Counted from the first letter of the stretch, positions 14,401 through 25,065 are shown. The stretch is 64,000 nt of DNA from Misgurnus anguillicaudatus (GCF_027580225.2 NC_073352.2:30064001-30128000); one strand, 5' to 3'. Notes: a model not told the origin generated them from the letters alone. A program made the numbers and translations.

Positions 14401-16496
14401 ACCCAGTGACAGCTAGGGACCGTTTTTGACCACTTTATCTGAATGTTTATTAACATCTTTCTCTATGAGGTTGTTTTATGGTGCTCATGCATATTTTAGC
14501 ATGGTTGGGTTTTGAAGGTTTTCACATGTGTGTCCACAGCCTGAGTTTGGTCAAGAAGCCACAGAGGAACCAATGGGTGGAGGTCTCATGGACTCTGAGG
14601 GACAGACATATGATGAAACTCAGCAGGTCAGAGCATCATCCTCGCATCACTATAACCATACCAGACACAAATTCACATTGCAAAACAGCATTTTCTTACA
14701 TATTAAAATGATTTTCTCAAAACATTGTCCACTTTTTGGGTAGCAGTCATGTGATTTGCAGTATAATTTTGACAAAATACCTAAATAATGCTTGCAAAAA
14801 AGATTTAAATTAACACCAGACATTTGTTAACACATTTATTTATTGGACATGTCATCGCTATACACAAATATGGTGGGAGTCCCTGCCTGTTGTCTTTCTA
14901 CTTACATCTATTTTCTTTACATCCCCACCCTCCTCTTCTTGTTACTGCACTGCCATGCTGTATCTGCCTACATGGGAGTGATGCTGACATCATAAGCCCT
15001 GTTGCATTGTGGGTAGTGTCATGGAGGCTACCCCTACCATGTTAAAGAAATGAGCTCTTCCAGTAGATTCTTAATGTCTGTGTTTTCTAATACAGAATGA
15101 AACAGGGCTGTTGGATAATGATCTGATATTTTACATGCACTTTATTTTGATGTGTCATTGAAGTTGTTTGACTAATATAAATTGAACATGCTGTTAAATG
15201 AAATCCATTAAGATTGATCGGCCTAATTTAAAAGCATCAGTTGCCCTCTGTTGAGGAAAGCAAGCTACTGCAACAGAGCTCCAAACATTTATAATGATCT
15301 TAACAAAAAGATTTATGTTGGGATGTCCCGAAAACCCATATGTTTTGTTGAAATTAACTTTAATCGTGGTTGTCCCAGAGACTTCAATATTTTATGTGCT
15401 ATATTTGTATGTAATATATAAGTATCTACAATTATATTCATTTTAAAAGCATATTATAACATCACATTATACTTTAATAATTATTTAATAAAATACAAAT
15501 ATAATAAATAACTATAATAAAAAATTATACTATTCTTATTAAATTATATCTTATACTGATGTCAATATATGTTAACTTATATTATATTATATTATATTAT
15601 ATTATATTATATTATATTATATTAATAAAAAAGACAACAAAGTTTTGAGATACATTTTTATCATATAAAATAAAAGTTTTATAAATATATAAAAATACAC
15701 AATGTACAAATAGAAAATATGATTATATAAAAAATTTTTTAAGAAAACAACTTCTTAATATTTTTGTCTTGTTTTCAGTAAAAATATCTAAAAATTCTTA
15801 AATAAGATGCATTTGAGCAAAACGAACCCATTTTTAGACAAAAATAACAAATTCAAGTGATTTTGTGCATAAAACAAGCAAAAAAAATCTGCCAATGTGG
15901 TAAACAAAAAAATCTTAAACATTTTCCTCAAACACTAAATTCAAGAAAAATTTTTGAAAAATTTGCTTACCCCATTGGCAGACTTTTTTGCTTGTTTTAT
16001 GCACAAAATCACCTAAATTTAATATTTTTGGTCTAAAAACTAGACTTTTTTGTGTCGTTTTGCTCATCAAGAAAAAGCATCTTAATTTTTTTTTATATAT
16101 TTTTACTGAAAGCAAGACAAAAATACTAAGAATTTTTTTTCTTGAAAATCATTTTTTGCAGTGTACAATGGAAGAAATGTAAAATAAAAAGAAGAATGGT
16201 CGAATAGTGTGCTTAGTTTAAATAAGTAATATTAGTTTATTATATTATATTATATTATATTATATTATATTATATTATATTATAAAATGAAAATATATAT
16301 TTTATATAATATATGACATAACACATATTATTTATTGAACATTTTTTAGCGTTGCCATAATAATTTGAAAATACCACACAAAAGCAACAGATTAATATAT
16401 CTTTGTATAGCGAGTGTGCATTTTTCTCTGTTTTACTACCATGTCCTTTTTGGTTTCTGCTTACAGGACAACCAAGATTACGAGCCAGAGGCATAA
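2468..16496 (+). CDS. sncb: Beta-synuclein
   Basis: Five coding exons: 2468-2588, 9447-9476, 9953-10071, 14540-14626, 16467-16496 (387 nt, 128 aa plus stop; human SNCB is 134 aa). All introns are GT-AG and the phases agree (1,1,0,0). The protein starts [14 protein letters not shown] and carries KTKEGV-type 11-residue repeats that form an amphipathic membrane-binding helix. The segment [13 protein letters not shown] then [13 protein letters not shown] is diagnostic of beta- rather than alpha- or gamma-synuclein: most of the NAC region is absent. An acidic tail ends DYEPEA. Synucleins are presynaptic proteins that bind vesicle membranes, and beta-synuclein resists aggregation. Exon 3 is only 30 nt, against 42 nt in human SNCA from memory. 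The start follows an acceptor at 2456-2457. Neighbouring gprin1 confirms the locus. Confidence 0.95.
3478..4170. repeat. Inverted-repeat element with a nested second repeat
   Basis: Ends are inverted: 'agggttccc' at 3478 and 'gggaaccct' ending at 4170, with 'cttgaatttg'-type sequence at both sides. The middle (about 3754-4032) is a different repeat with 'gttccctgagaagggaacgag' near its left end and 'ttccctcgaaagggaac' near its right, an abundant family in carps. Confidence 0.55.
6421..6900. repeat. Direct duplication, one copy interrupted by a MITE
   Basis: The unit at 6421-6500 (catcattcatcattaatcca, then acgacgatagaaac and actcatttaag) recurs at 6571-6587 plus 6825-6895. The second copy is split at its TTAA by the element at 6584-6828. 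Confidence 0.8.
6584..6828. mobile_element. TTAA-flanked MITE, about 245 bp
   Basis: Terminal inverted repeats read ttaaaggcgg...gtgcacaatgtttc on the left and the complement (caaacattgtgcactccgcctttaa) on the right. It is flanked by TTAA. The uninterrupted copy of the surrounding sequence at 6421-6500 holds a single TTAA, so this is a filled versus empty site pair. No coding capacity. PiggyBac-type target preference is inferred from TTAA. Confidence 0.75.
7560..7860. repeat. Interspersed repeat fragment
   Basis: GC-moderate block with 'gatgtcacattgattacgcccc' and 'gcggccctttaaa', resembling a common cyprinid repeat. Both ends are uncertain and no coding is seen. Confidence 0.3.
10718..11016. 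repeat. AT-rich repeat with (TA/CA)n core
   Basis: Dinucleotide-rich tract at about 10790-10930. It is flanked by aacaaacttttattttg-type arms, seen inverted as 'caaaatagaagtttgtgtttg', and ends in 'aattaattgcgattatgttttgacagctc', a common fish repeat end. Confidence 0.45.
12033..13624. mobile_element. hAT-like element carrying a nested palindromic MITE
   Basis: Terminal inverted repeat 'tagggatgctc' at 12033 and 'gagcatcccta' ending at 13624. Flanking octamers atgttgtg and atgctgac match at 5 of 8, compatible with an old 8-bp duplication. Sub-terminal 'gatcggtatcggtcgatc' and 'ggtatcgatactc' suit fish hAT MITEs. It is interrupted by a second element at about 12685-13540. Confidence 0.6.
12685..13540. 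mobile_element. Long palindromic MITE, about 855 bp
   Basis: The two arms (about 12685-13000 and 13235-13540) are near-perfect inverted copies: aatccagataatttactcacc on the left and ggtgagtaaattatctggatt on the right, with 'cttctcgtctatctccggtcc' inverted at about 13240. The arms produce mirror-image ORFs on opposite strands, which are artefacts. Confidence 0.8.
15570..15625. repeat. (TTATA)n pentanucleotide microsatellite
   Basis: About ten tandem copies of 'ttata/attat' in sncb intron 5. A second run of the same unit lies at 16235-16283. Confidence 0.85.
15720..16170. mobile_element. Palindromic MITE in sncb intron 5
   Basis: Arms are inverted around about 15940. On the left: 'tgtcttgttttcagtaaaaatatctaaaaattctta', 'gattttgtgcataaaacaagc', 'ctgccaatg'. 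On the right: 'cattggcag', 'gcttgttttatgcacaaaatc', 'actgaaagcaagacaaaaata'. It ends near 'ttttttgcagtgt'. A partial copy lies at 49610-49745. Confidence 0.75.
16235..16283. repeat. (TTATA)n microsatellite, second run
   Basis: About nine copies of the same pentamer as at 15570-15625, on the far side of the palindromic MITE. Confidence 0.85.
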
Positions 16497-17230
16497 GCAT
16501 CACATTCCAAGTCTGAGTCCAGCCAGCAGCACAAAAAGTTTATATCAATAACAAGTACAAATCCTAAATACATCACAATAAACCCTGTTGCAAAAAAGAC
16601 AAAAAAACATAAATATATATTCCAGTTAATCCTGCCGAGAAATGTTCTTCCTATCAGATATATATACTTTTATTATGATCTATTGTAAATGTCATGTTTT
16701 GACAGTAACGTGTTGGATGTAGCTCTATGCTGACTGCCGGGGGGCGCTCTTATCTCGTTTCCTTGATTCCCTCCCAATGAAACGAGACCCGCTCCCCCCA
16801 TTGTGACTATTTGTACTTGTGTACCTGCATTTCTATATGTGTAATAGATGTTTCAGATCTTCCAATAGGATATTGGGGATTAAATATCTTCGGGTAAATA
16901 TGATATTATATATAGACGTGTGCAATGCCTGTTTGTGAGATTTTCTTTTTTATTTATTTATTTATTATGACGGCAAGTCGTTTATTTAATGTTTTTGAAG
17001 TAAGAGTTTTATACATCGTAGCTTTATAGTTGCTTGTGATATCATTCCAGTGGATTATTTGTTAGAATTGGGCAATTTGTATTCGTTTGTGCGTATGTAT
17101 GCGTCCGTGTACTGAAGATTTTAAAGGTAGTGTATATGTGTCTTGAAATGTTTATGGATGTCAGGTCAACATGTGCTTTACGATGCTGGAAAAGTCAATA
17201 TTGTCATTCAAGACAAGTGAATCCTCTGTA

Positions 17231-17236
17231 AATAAA
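17231..17236 (+). terminator. sncb: sncb polyadenylation signal
   Basis: AATAAA 735 nt after the sncb stop and upstream of the next gene's promoter. First canonical hexamer in a long T-rich 3'UTR. Confidence 0.55.
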
Positions 17237-17591
17237 AAACAAAACACAATTTCAGACTCTATAGTTTTTTTTCAACGTAATATCGTATGTCCTGGATTAT
17301 TAGTCTGATAAGCAGGATTTTCCGTAAGTCTTCATGTGCTTTTTTATGCTCTCTAAAAGAAATGTAATATTAAGGAGATCTGGAAGAGAGATATCGAGCA
17401 CTTTCCTATTGGGCCTCCTTTATTAACAGGATGTCCGGCCGTGCCTCCAAACCAAAACATAGTGCTTTAATCAGACATGCTGAGTCAAATATAATGAGAA
17501 TAGGACAATGGCATACCTGCATAAGCCAGACACAATTGATGGATTATCATGTGCAACCATAAAGGAATGTGATGCCATCTGCATCAGAGGG

Positions 17592-17599
17592 TATTTAAG
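17592..17599 (+). promoter_or_regulatory. TATA-like box of the ADIRF-like gene
   Basis: TATTTAAG lies 73 bp before the ATG at 17665. Initiation about 30 bp downstream would leave a short 5'UTR of roughly 40 nt. Confidence 0.45.
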
Positions 17600-17664
17600 G
17601 GTCCTGCTGCCAGCGTCCCCATTATGCTGGGCAGTCAACACTGCAAGTGTATGTCATTGGTATT

Positions 17665-18209
17665 ATGGCTTCCTTTAAGAAGTCTCTGGAAGGACTGAAG
17701 AACACCACACAGTCGACCACTAAAAACGTCAAGGACACCGCAGGTACTGATGGGTTACACAGGGCTCATCCAGGGCTGTATATATATAATTAGAAGTTTT
17801 ACTTTTGATTGACAGCATTGAGTAATTTTAAGGCCCTTGCTGCAAAAATGTAAGACTTTTGTTAATGTTTGTAAAAATACAATTTCTTTGCATCATATTT
17901 CATATTGAATATATGCAAATGCATGTTTTACTGTTGGTCAATGTGAATCATTTACGCAAAAAAATATGGTGGTTTTTGGGTGATATTCCCATAATGTAAA
18001 ATTTGTTTTACGTTTACAAGTTTATTTATTAATTGCCCAAAGTATGATATGCAATCGCATTTCTAATCTCTCTCCATATGTATGTGTGTGTGTTTATACG
18101 ACCAGCTGCTGAGGAGGCGTCCAGGCAAACACAGTCTGCTATAAGCACAGCTGCTGGGAAAGCATCAGACACCATTAAGGAGTTTGGACACAAATTAAGT
18201 TCAAATTAA
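17665..18209 (+). CDS. ADIRF-like small amphipathic protein (60 aa)
   Basis: Two exons, 17665-17743 and 18106-18209, joined in phase 1 across a GT-AG intron of 362 bp (183 nt, 60 aa). It starts MASFKKSLEGLKNTT and ends ASDTIKEFGHKLSSN. Both ends resemble human ADIRF (MAS..L..LK at the start; ASDTF..IGKKFG near the end, from memory), which is 76 aa. It is rich in Lys, Thr, Ala and Ser, with no Cys, signal peptide or membrane segment. Sparse hydrophobic residues suggest an amphipathic helix. In mammals ADIRF promotes adipogenic gene expression; whether this gene does so is unknown. It lies 1.2 kb after sncb on the same strand, as ADIRF lies after SNCG in human. An ATG at 17651 in another frame opens a 15-codon ORF that overlaps the start. 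Confidence 0.72.
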
Positions 18210-19038
18210 ATGCTGCGCATTCCCTTTTATCGGAAAATTTTTTGCTTTCTTGAATTTCTTTAAAAAAATACTTTGAGATGTTAGCTTTGTACCATGCAGC
18301 ACATACGGATACATTTTGCCATTTCCTGGCAGTGCATTCATAAAGATTTAATTTGAGATTAATTGTTAATAATCCCAATTCAAAGATTCATGTGCTATGA
18401 AAATACATAATACATTTCCCGCAACGATTCATGTCTCATCCTATTTCAAATCCCAAGTGTTAGTATGTTCTGTAGACTGTGTATGTGAACTATATATGTG
18501 AGGCATCTAGTAAACCCTTTCATTATATTTCCATTCTCACGTCATTGGGGGTTCTGAAAGGGGATGGGGTCGCTATAGCAACACAACATAGCAGTTCGAC
18601 CACTAAAGAACTTTCATTCAGAAGTGCCTTAGGGCATATTCAGTATTCCTGTGGATCTTAAAAGGTGATGCTTTTGATATCCCTTTGGTTGCTAAATGTT
18701 AGCTGAGATTCACTCATGCATCTTGGATGTATCAAGGACACATGGCTAACCGCTTCATTATTGATGCAAGTGGATGTAAGATTAACTCCCTTTGCAAAGA
18801 GCAAGTTGGGAAAAGGCAGGCTGGAGCGCTCACCCACATGCTTTATGTCAAACCTGCCATGGTAGCAGCTTCTGAGCTCATAATACCTTATTGCATGTGC
18901 CGTTTAAGTCCAAAAATAATTTATTTGATATATATATATATACAGGTAGGATTTTTTTATTAGAATTTTTATCTGTCTGAGAAAAACAATGATCACATGA
19001 TGCCAGATTGTGTAAGTGTCTGTCTTTGCAAAGCTATA

Positions 19039-19044
19039 AATAAA
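19039..19044 (+). terminator. Polyadenylation signal of the ADIRF-like gene
   Basis: AATAAA followed by a T-rich stretch, 830 nt after the stop codon at 18209. It implies a 3'UTR far longer than the 183-nt coding sequence. Confidence 0.5.
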
Positions 19045-20029
19045 CTATTTTTATTCAATCACTAAAAAAAAATTCTGCTCTAAAATCAAATGCAAATTCC
19101 CTGATGTAAGCGGATGCAAATGTCAAACAGATTCGTGTTTAGAAAATGTTTCTCCATCCTTTCTTCCCGTCTACAGACTCCATCACACCCCCGTATTCAC
19201 TCCACCTCCGCATCCCCATCACTTTTACATTCATATCCACCTCTTCCTCCTCCTCGTTTGCCTGTGATGACAGGCTGCATCCTCTTGTTTTCAGTAGTAT
19301 ATAAAATGTGTTGTCTACCCCCCTCCCCTACCCAAAATCACTATGAGCACAGTCACTCCCCCCTCCCCAGGTGTACATGGCTGGTTGCTAGGCAACAGAT
19401 ATTCTGTGGGAGCGTGTGATTGGCAAAAGCCCTCGATTTTATGGTGAGAACACAGGCGATATAACTCAGTCCCATGGATTGGCTGTGGTGCAAATGGTTC
19501 AGTATGGAGGTGCATACATGCATCCTGAAATTAAAAAAAGGTTGCTGACCCGAATGCTTTTCACTAAAAAAAAGAGATTATTAATTATGCCAAACATGAT
19601 TGTTACAGGACAGACTTAACACATTCTGCTCTCTCATGTGAAATTCTTTATTTTATATATTTCAAATAAAGGGATAAAAACTAAGCACATGAACTAAAAC
19701 TAAAGACAATAAAAGTGCCTTTGTTGCCATGATCACAGAGACTTACTGGTGCACCCATTTAAGTAAATGAGTTTTCATTACAAAGACATCTTGTTGTTCC
19801 TATTTCAAAAACGAAAAGCTGGATATTAATCAGCATCATTCGCTTCTGATTAAAGAGCTGGAGAGACTTTGTCATTTCATCACCGCTTACTGCCAGGCTG
19901 AGTCTGGTTTCCAGGGAAACTAAAAACCAGAAGCCTTTAGTACTCTCAGACACAGTAAAATCCAAGGACCACCATCCAGTCAGATTCTTCTGGAAAACAA
20001 ACAATTTCTGCTTCTTATCATTACGAGCA

Positions 20030-20112
20030 CCTGCCAGCGAAGCTACGAGTATCGGTTTATACCCCGGATCTTTGAAATATGGAGACCGTTCTTGGTCAGT
20101 CGTGGAGTTGAG
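20030..20112 (+). other. gprin1: Candidate gprin1 non-coding exon 1
   Basis: Ends at a good donor (GTTGAG|GTATGT, exon end 20112). A matching acceptor (tttttag) at 20502-20507 begins the exon carrying the gprin1 ATG at 20591. The 5' limit is not visible. Confidence 0.4.
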
Positions 20113-20590
20113 GTATGTGTCAGCTGGGATTTAATTTAAAAATAGTTTCAATTTTGTTCTTGGTGAACGTTGGTGTTGCAATTTTTTCTGTAGATAGGTA
20201 TAAAATCCAAAAGCTGCTGTGCATTCCGGTGCAGAGCTGTAATTGAATCTCTCATAAATGAATCTATGGATAGTAATGTTTCTTTTTGTGAGTACTTTAA
20301 CACTGAGGCTTTCGAATGATTTATTATTTCAAAAAATACAACCGGTGTTCCATCAAGTATGTAATGTATCTGATCTTATTCAATGCTTTGCAAGACTAAA
20401 GTATTTTTGTTTCGTGTTGCATTCCCATGAATGCATGGCAATTGCTCCATTTTATGTACTGCACTTATATTAATGAACTAAATGCGTTGTATGTAAATGT
20501 TTTTTAGCAAAACCATCAGTGGTGTGAGACAGTGAGCCTCAGATATTTACAGCCCCTCTCTCAGATCGACACAAACCCAGCTCGAAACTC

Positions 20591-22153
20591 ATGGAGGGTC
20601 CTGTTCTGACAGAAAGTGAAGTTTGGAAAGTTGGTTCAGGGACCAGCACAACTATAAACACAAGTGACCGAAGTATTGACTTTTCACCTCTTATGAACGA
20701 CAGCATGCCGGATGAAGTGCCTGAGAGTCCAGAAACACCAGTCCAAGAGGAGATCGAGGCGCATACGGATTCAGAGGTTACACCAGATCAGATCAAGTCT
20801 ATCATTTCACACGAGCTACGATTAGAAGAGGATTTATCATCAACTCAACCAGCAGTCAGTAGTGATGAGCCGTCTGAACCATCAGATACCAGCCTGACAC
20901 CTGACCAACCAGACCTCAACAAGGAGGTGAACCAGGAGATCACCATACTGGTGACCAGTCATGATTGTATTTTCGAGGACGATGAGAATGAAGATTTTGA
21001 GGAGCAGAAGATCTCTTTCATTGATGGTCGAGGATCAGTTGAGGAAGAAAGGGAAGGTGGTTCCATTGTCGTGACGAACGTGATAGAGGTCAGTCAGGTC
21101 CAGATAACCAACGTGACACGCAATATATCAACCGAGGAAAATATTATTGTAGATGAACCCAAATTGCCTAGAGATCAAGAGGAAAATAAGGAGAAAACGA
21201 GAGAAGGGAGCGATGAGACAGAATCTGAAAAAGGCCAACATGAACACAAACAAAGCACAGATTCGTCCGACGCACAAAACATGGACGCAAGCAAAACACG
21301 TAATGCCGAACCCAGACCTTCAATAGAAGTCTGCGGTGTGAAAGATCAAACCACACAACCTGAAGGTGAAGAAGTAAACATAAAATTGAAGAAAACAGAA
21401 TCTACAGAATCCAAGGATGGTAGCCGGCTTACTCAGGATACACTTTCTTTGACTCGGTCGCCCGGACGCAAACAGCACGTGCAAACCCAAGTCAGTCTGG
21501 AGGTGATGTATCAGTCTGTGGCCACCAGTCCTATGACACCTCAAGAGGGTACTTCTGCATTTCTTTTCCCAAGCTCTTTTGGGAAGTTGGCCACCAAGTG
21601 TAGCACAGAGAAGGCCCTGACCATTGAAACCAAAGATGTCGAAATGCAGGTGGGCATGCAGGTGGAGTCTAGATCAGTCGCCACAGCTCCAATGACCCCT
21701 ATCATCCTGACCGCACCTGAGGTAATTCCCGAACCAGAACCACGGTTAGGGACGACGGCAGAGGAAACGGTAGAACCTTTGCAGGAGGTGAGCTGGGATG
21801 AGAAGGGAATGACTTGGGAAGTGTATGGTGCGGTGGTTGAGGTGGCGGTGTTGGGGACAGCCATCCAGAAACATCTGGAGAAACAGGTCAAGAAACAAAT
21901 TAAACAACCTTCGATGCTCACCGTGACAGATGCTCCTCAAACAGATTTGACAGAAACGCCCATTCCCGTCCCGTCCAGTCCTCCACCTGTATCAGATCCC
22001 GGCGAATGCAGCCTAGTCGCAGAACAGAGTACGACGGTCGAGGAAAAGGAAGTGAAGAAGGGCAGACGTCGACAGAATCCGTTTCGCAAATGGTGCAGAA
22101 ATGTCAGATTGCCGAGCTGTTGTTCAAGGCCACGTCAAGATGAGGAAAACTGA
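20591..22153 (+). CDS. gprin1: GPRIN1, G protein-regulated inducer of neurite outgrowth
   Basis: Single coding exon, 520 aa; human GPRIN1 is likewise encoded mainly by one exon but is about twice as long. The N-terminal 390 residues are acidic, Ser/Thr/Glu-rich and low in order. A motif SVAT[SA]PMTP occurs twice (residues 309-317 and 362-370). The conserved GRIN C-terminal domain starts near residue 400: WDEKGMTWEVYGAVVEV, then AIQKHLEKQ. It ends in a basic cluster with Cys502, Cys510 and Cys511, likely palmitoylated to anchor the protein at growth-cone membranes. The family binds activated Gi/o/z alpha subunits and promotes neurite growth. The ATG follows a 5'UTR acceptor at 20507. Position between sncb and cdhr2 matches human 5q35. 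GPRIN3 is the main alternative, but synteny argues against it. Confidence 0.9.
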   Translation: MEGPVLTESEVWKVGSGTSTTINTSDRSIDFSPLMNDSMPDEVPESPETPVQEEIEAHTDSEVTPDQIKSIISHELRLEEDLSSTQPAVSSDEPSEPSDTSLTPDQPDLNKEVNQEITILVTSHDCIFEDDENEDFEEQKISFIDGRGSVEEEREGGSIVVTNVIEVSQVQITNVTRNISTEENIIVDEPKLPRDQEENKEKTREGSDETESEKGQHEHKQSTDSSDAQNMDASKTRNAEPRPSIEVCGVKDQTTQPEGEEVNIKLKKTESTESKDGSRLTQDTLSLTRSPGRKQHVQTQVSLEVMYQSVATSPMTPQEGTSAFLFPSSFGKLATKCSTEKALTIETKDVEMQVGMQVESRSVATAPMTPIILTAPEVIPEPEPRLGTTAEETVEPLQEVSWDEKGMTWEVYGAVVEVAVLGTAIQKHLEKQVKKQIKQPSMLTVTDAPQTDLTETPIPVPSSPPPVSDPGECSLVAEQSTTVEEKEVKKGRRRQNPFRKWCRNVRLPSCCSRPRQDEEN

Positions 22154-22399
22154 GCTGAACTTTGGCTTCAATGATGGCCGTTCTGCATTTGTAATGACTA
22201 ATCTGGACATTATATGAATAATCATCAATCAAGCTTTTTTTGCTAAGTATTTTGCTTTTGTCAAGGCGTGCTAACGTTACCCAGATGTTGTTGTGGTCAG
22301 TAAGGATCACTTTTAAAATGCCCTTTTATATCACTTGCTAAATGTACCTTTAAAAAAATACAAATTAGTAAATATAACACTTCCTAGGAATATTTTAAA

Positions 22400-24170
22400 A
22401 GGTTAGTTCACCCAAGAATGAAGACTTTATCTTTAATTACTCACCCTCATGTCGTGCAAAATTTTTAAATGAAAGGTCAAAGACATCGTTAAAATAGTTT
22501 GTGTGACTACAGTGGTCCAATCTTCATTTTATGAAGCGACGAGTATATGTGTATTCGACAGATGACTTAAAAAATAATGAAGCTCACAGATAAGTATTTT
22601 GTAAAAAATACCACAATGTTCCAAAACAAATTACAGTTTTTCATTTTAATAAAATTTCTCGACTTTAACACAAGCATGACTTCATGAGCCAAAAATCGGA
22701 TGGCTTCAAGGTATCACAAGAGCGATTTGTAATTAGATTTCTTCGAATGATTTCTCGAGTAGTTCTTGCGGTACTTTGATGCAGTGGCGGGGGCGCAAAT
22801 TCAAGTGTTTTCAGAATATGTGCTTGTTGCGTCATGTGCATCACGTGTTTTGTCAAAATAAGTGCCTGCTTGCCACGTGTCAAAACCGTTTATGATAAAA
22901 GAGATGCTCACATTCACAAAATACAAGACATTCGCTTAACAGTAAACTCTGATTACGCATGAGATCATGTGAATATCTGGCAAACGCGAGCATCTTTTTT
23001 ATCATAAACCCTTTGGACGCGTCTACAGCGGGCACTTGTTTTGACAATACACATGATGCACATAGGTCTACATGACACGCTGAACACATATTTTGAAATG
23101 ACGAACCACACATGATGGGCTACATACATGTTGTGACGAACTTCGCATCGTGCCCTCGAAAAAAAGAAGTCACCGGCCGCCACTGCTTTGATGTCATCCG
23201 CCTGTTAGTTCTGGCGGATCCGCATGAGTCAAAAAAGCCTATTTTTGGCTCATGAAGTCATGCTTGTGTTAAAGAACTTCCCTTACGAAAATTAACCATG
23301 GATTACAGTAAAAAAAACACGGTTACTGTAGTAAAACCATGGTAACCACAAAATTACCATGGTTTTAACAACCATGGTTTTCAAAAATACCTAGTTAAAC
23401 CATACATAGTTAAACCATGGTTAGTGTAGTAAAACCATAGTTTTGCTGATAGTAATCAATACACCAAAAAAACATGGTTACTACACTTTTACCACAATAA
23501 AACCATGGTTAATTTTCGTAGGGGTTTTATTCAAATTAAAAACTGTAATTTTTTTTATTTTTTATACAAATTACTTATCTGTGAGCTTCATTATTTTTAA
23601 AAAAGTTACGTGTCCTCATAATCTTTAATCAAAAACGCAAATCTCCTTCCCTCCTTGAAACGATCTCTTTTTACTTCCGGTCATATGGTACGCCTTGTGG
23701 GCGGAGTCCTGGAAAAGAACGCAGCGATTAGCAATTAGCAACATGACGCAACTTCAAATGATGCAAACAGTTCTTGATTTACGAATTCAATTTAATTTCA
23801 AAAGCTGTTTCACTCGATTATACATAACTACTTCCGTTTAATCGCGACTTTTAAACTTTTGTCGTGCATTCGCCTTAGATATGTATTTATAGATGTCCCA
23901 TTCGACCGCTCCATAGATGCGGGACGTTAATGGGACATCTATGTATATATACATCTATGGCTGTCGTTTAACGCACACGCGCGTGCTGCTTTCCTCAAAA
24001 CGCGCCAAAGATTGACTTTTTGAGCCCCAAAATACCGTCTATGGTGGTCAGAAGGCTCTCGGATTTCATCGTAAATATGTTAATTTGTGTTCCGAAGATG
24101 AACAAAGTTGTTGAATGACATGAGGGTGAGTAAAGATAAAATTTCATTTCTGGTCTGAAGTAACGTTTTA
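22400..24170. mobile_element. Nested palindromic transposon cluster
   Basis: Outer arms are inverted: 'gactttatctttaattactcaccctcatgtcg' at about 22424 and 'gacatgagggtgagtaaagataaaat' at about 24118. A second inverted pair is 'taacacaagcatgacttcatgagcc' at 22668 and 'ggctcatgaagtcatgcttgtgtta' at 23249. Inside, a third element has ends near 22780 and 23185 (cagtggcgg...ccgccactg), and a CCATGG-rich element occupies 23281-23520. Confidence 0.7.
23281..23520. mobile_element. ACCATGGTT-rich palindromic MITE
   Basis: Inverted ends 'ttacgaaaattaaccatgg' and 'ccatggttaattttcgtag'. The interior repeats 'aaaccatggtt/ggttactgtagtaaaacc' several times in both orientations. Confidence 0.75.
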
Positions 24171-25065
24171 AAAGCAGTTAACACTAGGACAGTACCAGGT
24201 ACTGTGATGTTTATGTAGGGAAACCCTAGAATTTTCTGATCATTAAGGCATAAAAATATGTGATGTTTTGAAATGGTAAAATGTTTGGTGTTTTTTAGGG
24301 GTTTTAAACCCTGTTTTTCTATTGGCTTTTGTACAATTGTGTAAGTCATGGACGTAACCACATCTTTGACATTGGGGGGATCAAAACATTCAGGTCTTTA
24401 TGTTTGTATGTATGTATGTATATTAAAAATATCGAAGTTTTTGATTAATAGATGGGCACATGTTGTCCCCCTCAATGTCTATTGTGGTTACAGCCCTGGT
24501 GTAAGTCAAGTTTTAGTGGATTTGTCTGGTATCTGCAGTTAAGCTCAGCACACCCATAATGAACTCCTCACCGTCAGGCCTCACGTCCACTGTGGTGGTG
24601 ACTATTGTGATACTGTAGCTGTAAAGTGAAATAGTTTTGAAATTAAACCATGTCTACAAATAAAAACACTTAGCTTGTGACTAACGTTGCCAAAACAGTC
24701 AACTTTATTTCAAGAATGTAGCAAAATTAGAAGAATGTTTTCGCAAGTAATTGTATTCAGCACATATCAACATCACATTATCAACAATATATCGTATATA
24801 AACAGTTTCGGCTATGTACACCCTGGTCACCAAACCGACTTCGTAGGATCTGAGATTTATATTTGCTTGCTTTCACTCAGACTTTAGCAGGCAAGTGCCA
24901 GGTAACATTTGGCAGGGTTCACAGGTAGTCATTCTGTAAATTTGATTTCTTGATGTTGTATGTTTGATTTTAACATTCATTCACTTTGTTCACATACATA
25001 AAATATTATAAGAAATTTTAAAAAAGTGCAAAGCGAGTTCCATTTTTCTCTATAGCAAAACATCC

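Noticed and set aside
2468..16496. Alpha- or gamma-synuclein identity
   Set aside because: The shortened NAC with SHLGGAV and [13 protein letters not shown] and the gprin1/cdhr2 neighbours indicate beta-synuclein.
21168..21940. Several minus-strand ORFs of 62-126 aa
   Set aside because: They are antisense to the gprin1 exon, whose plus frame has the recognisable GRIN domain.
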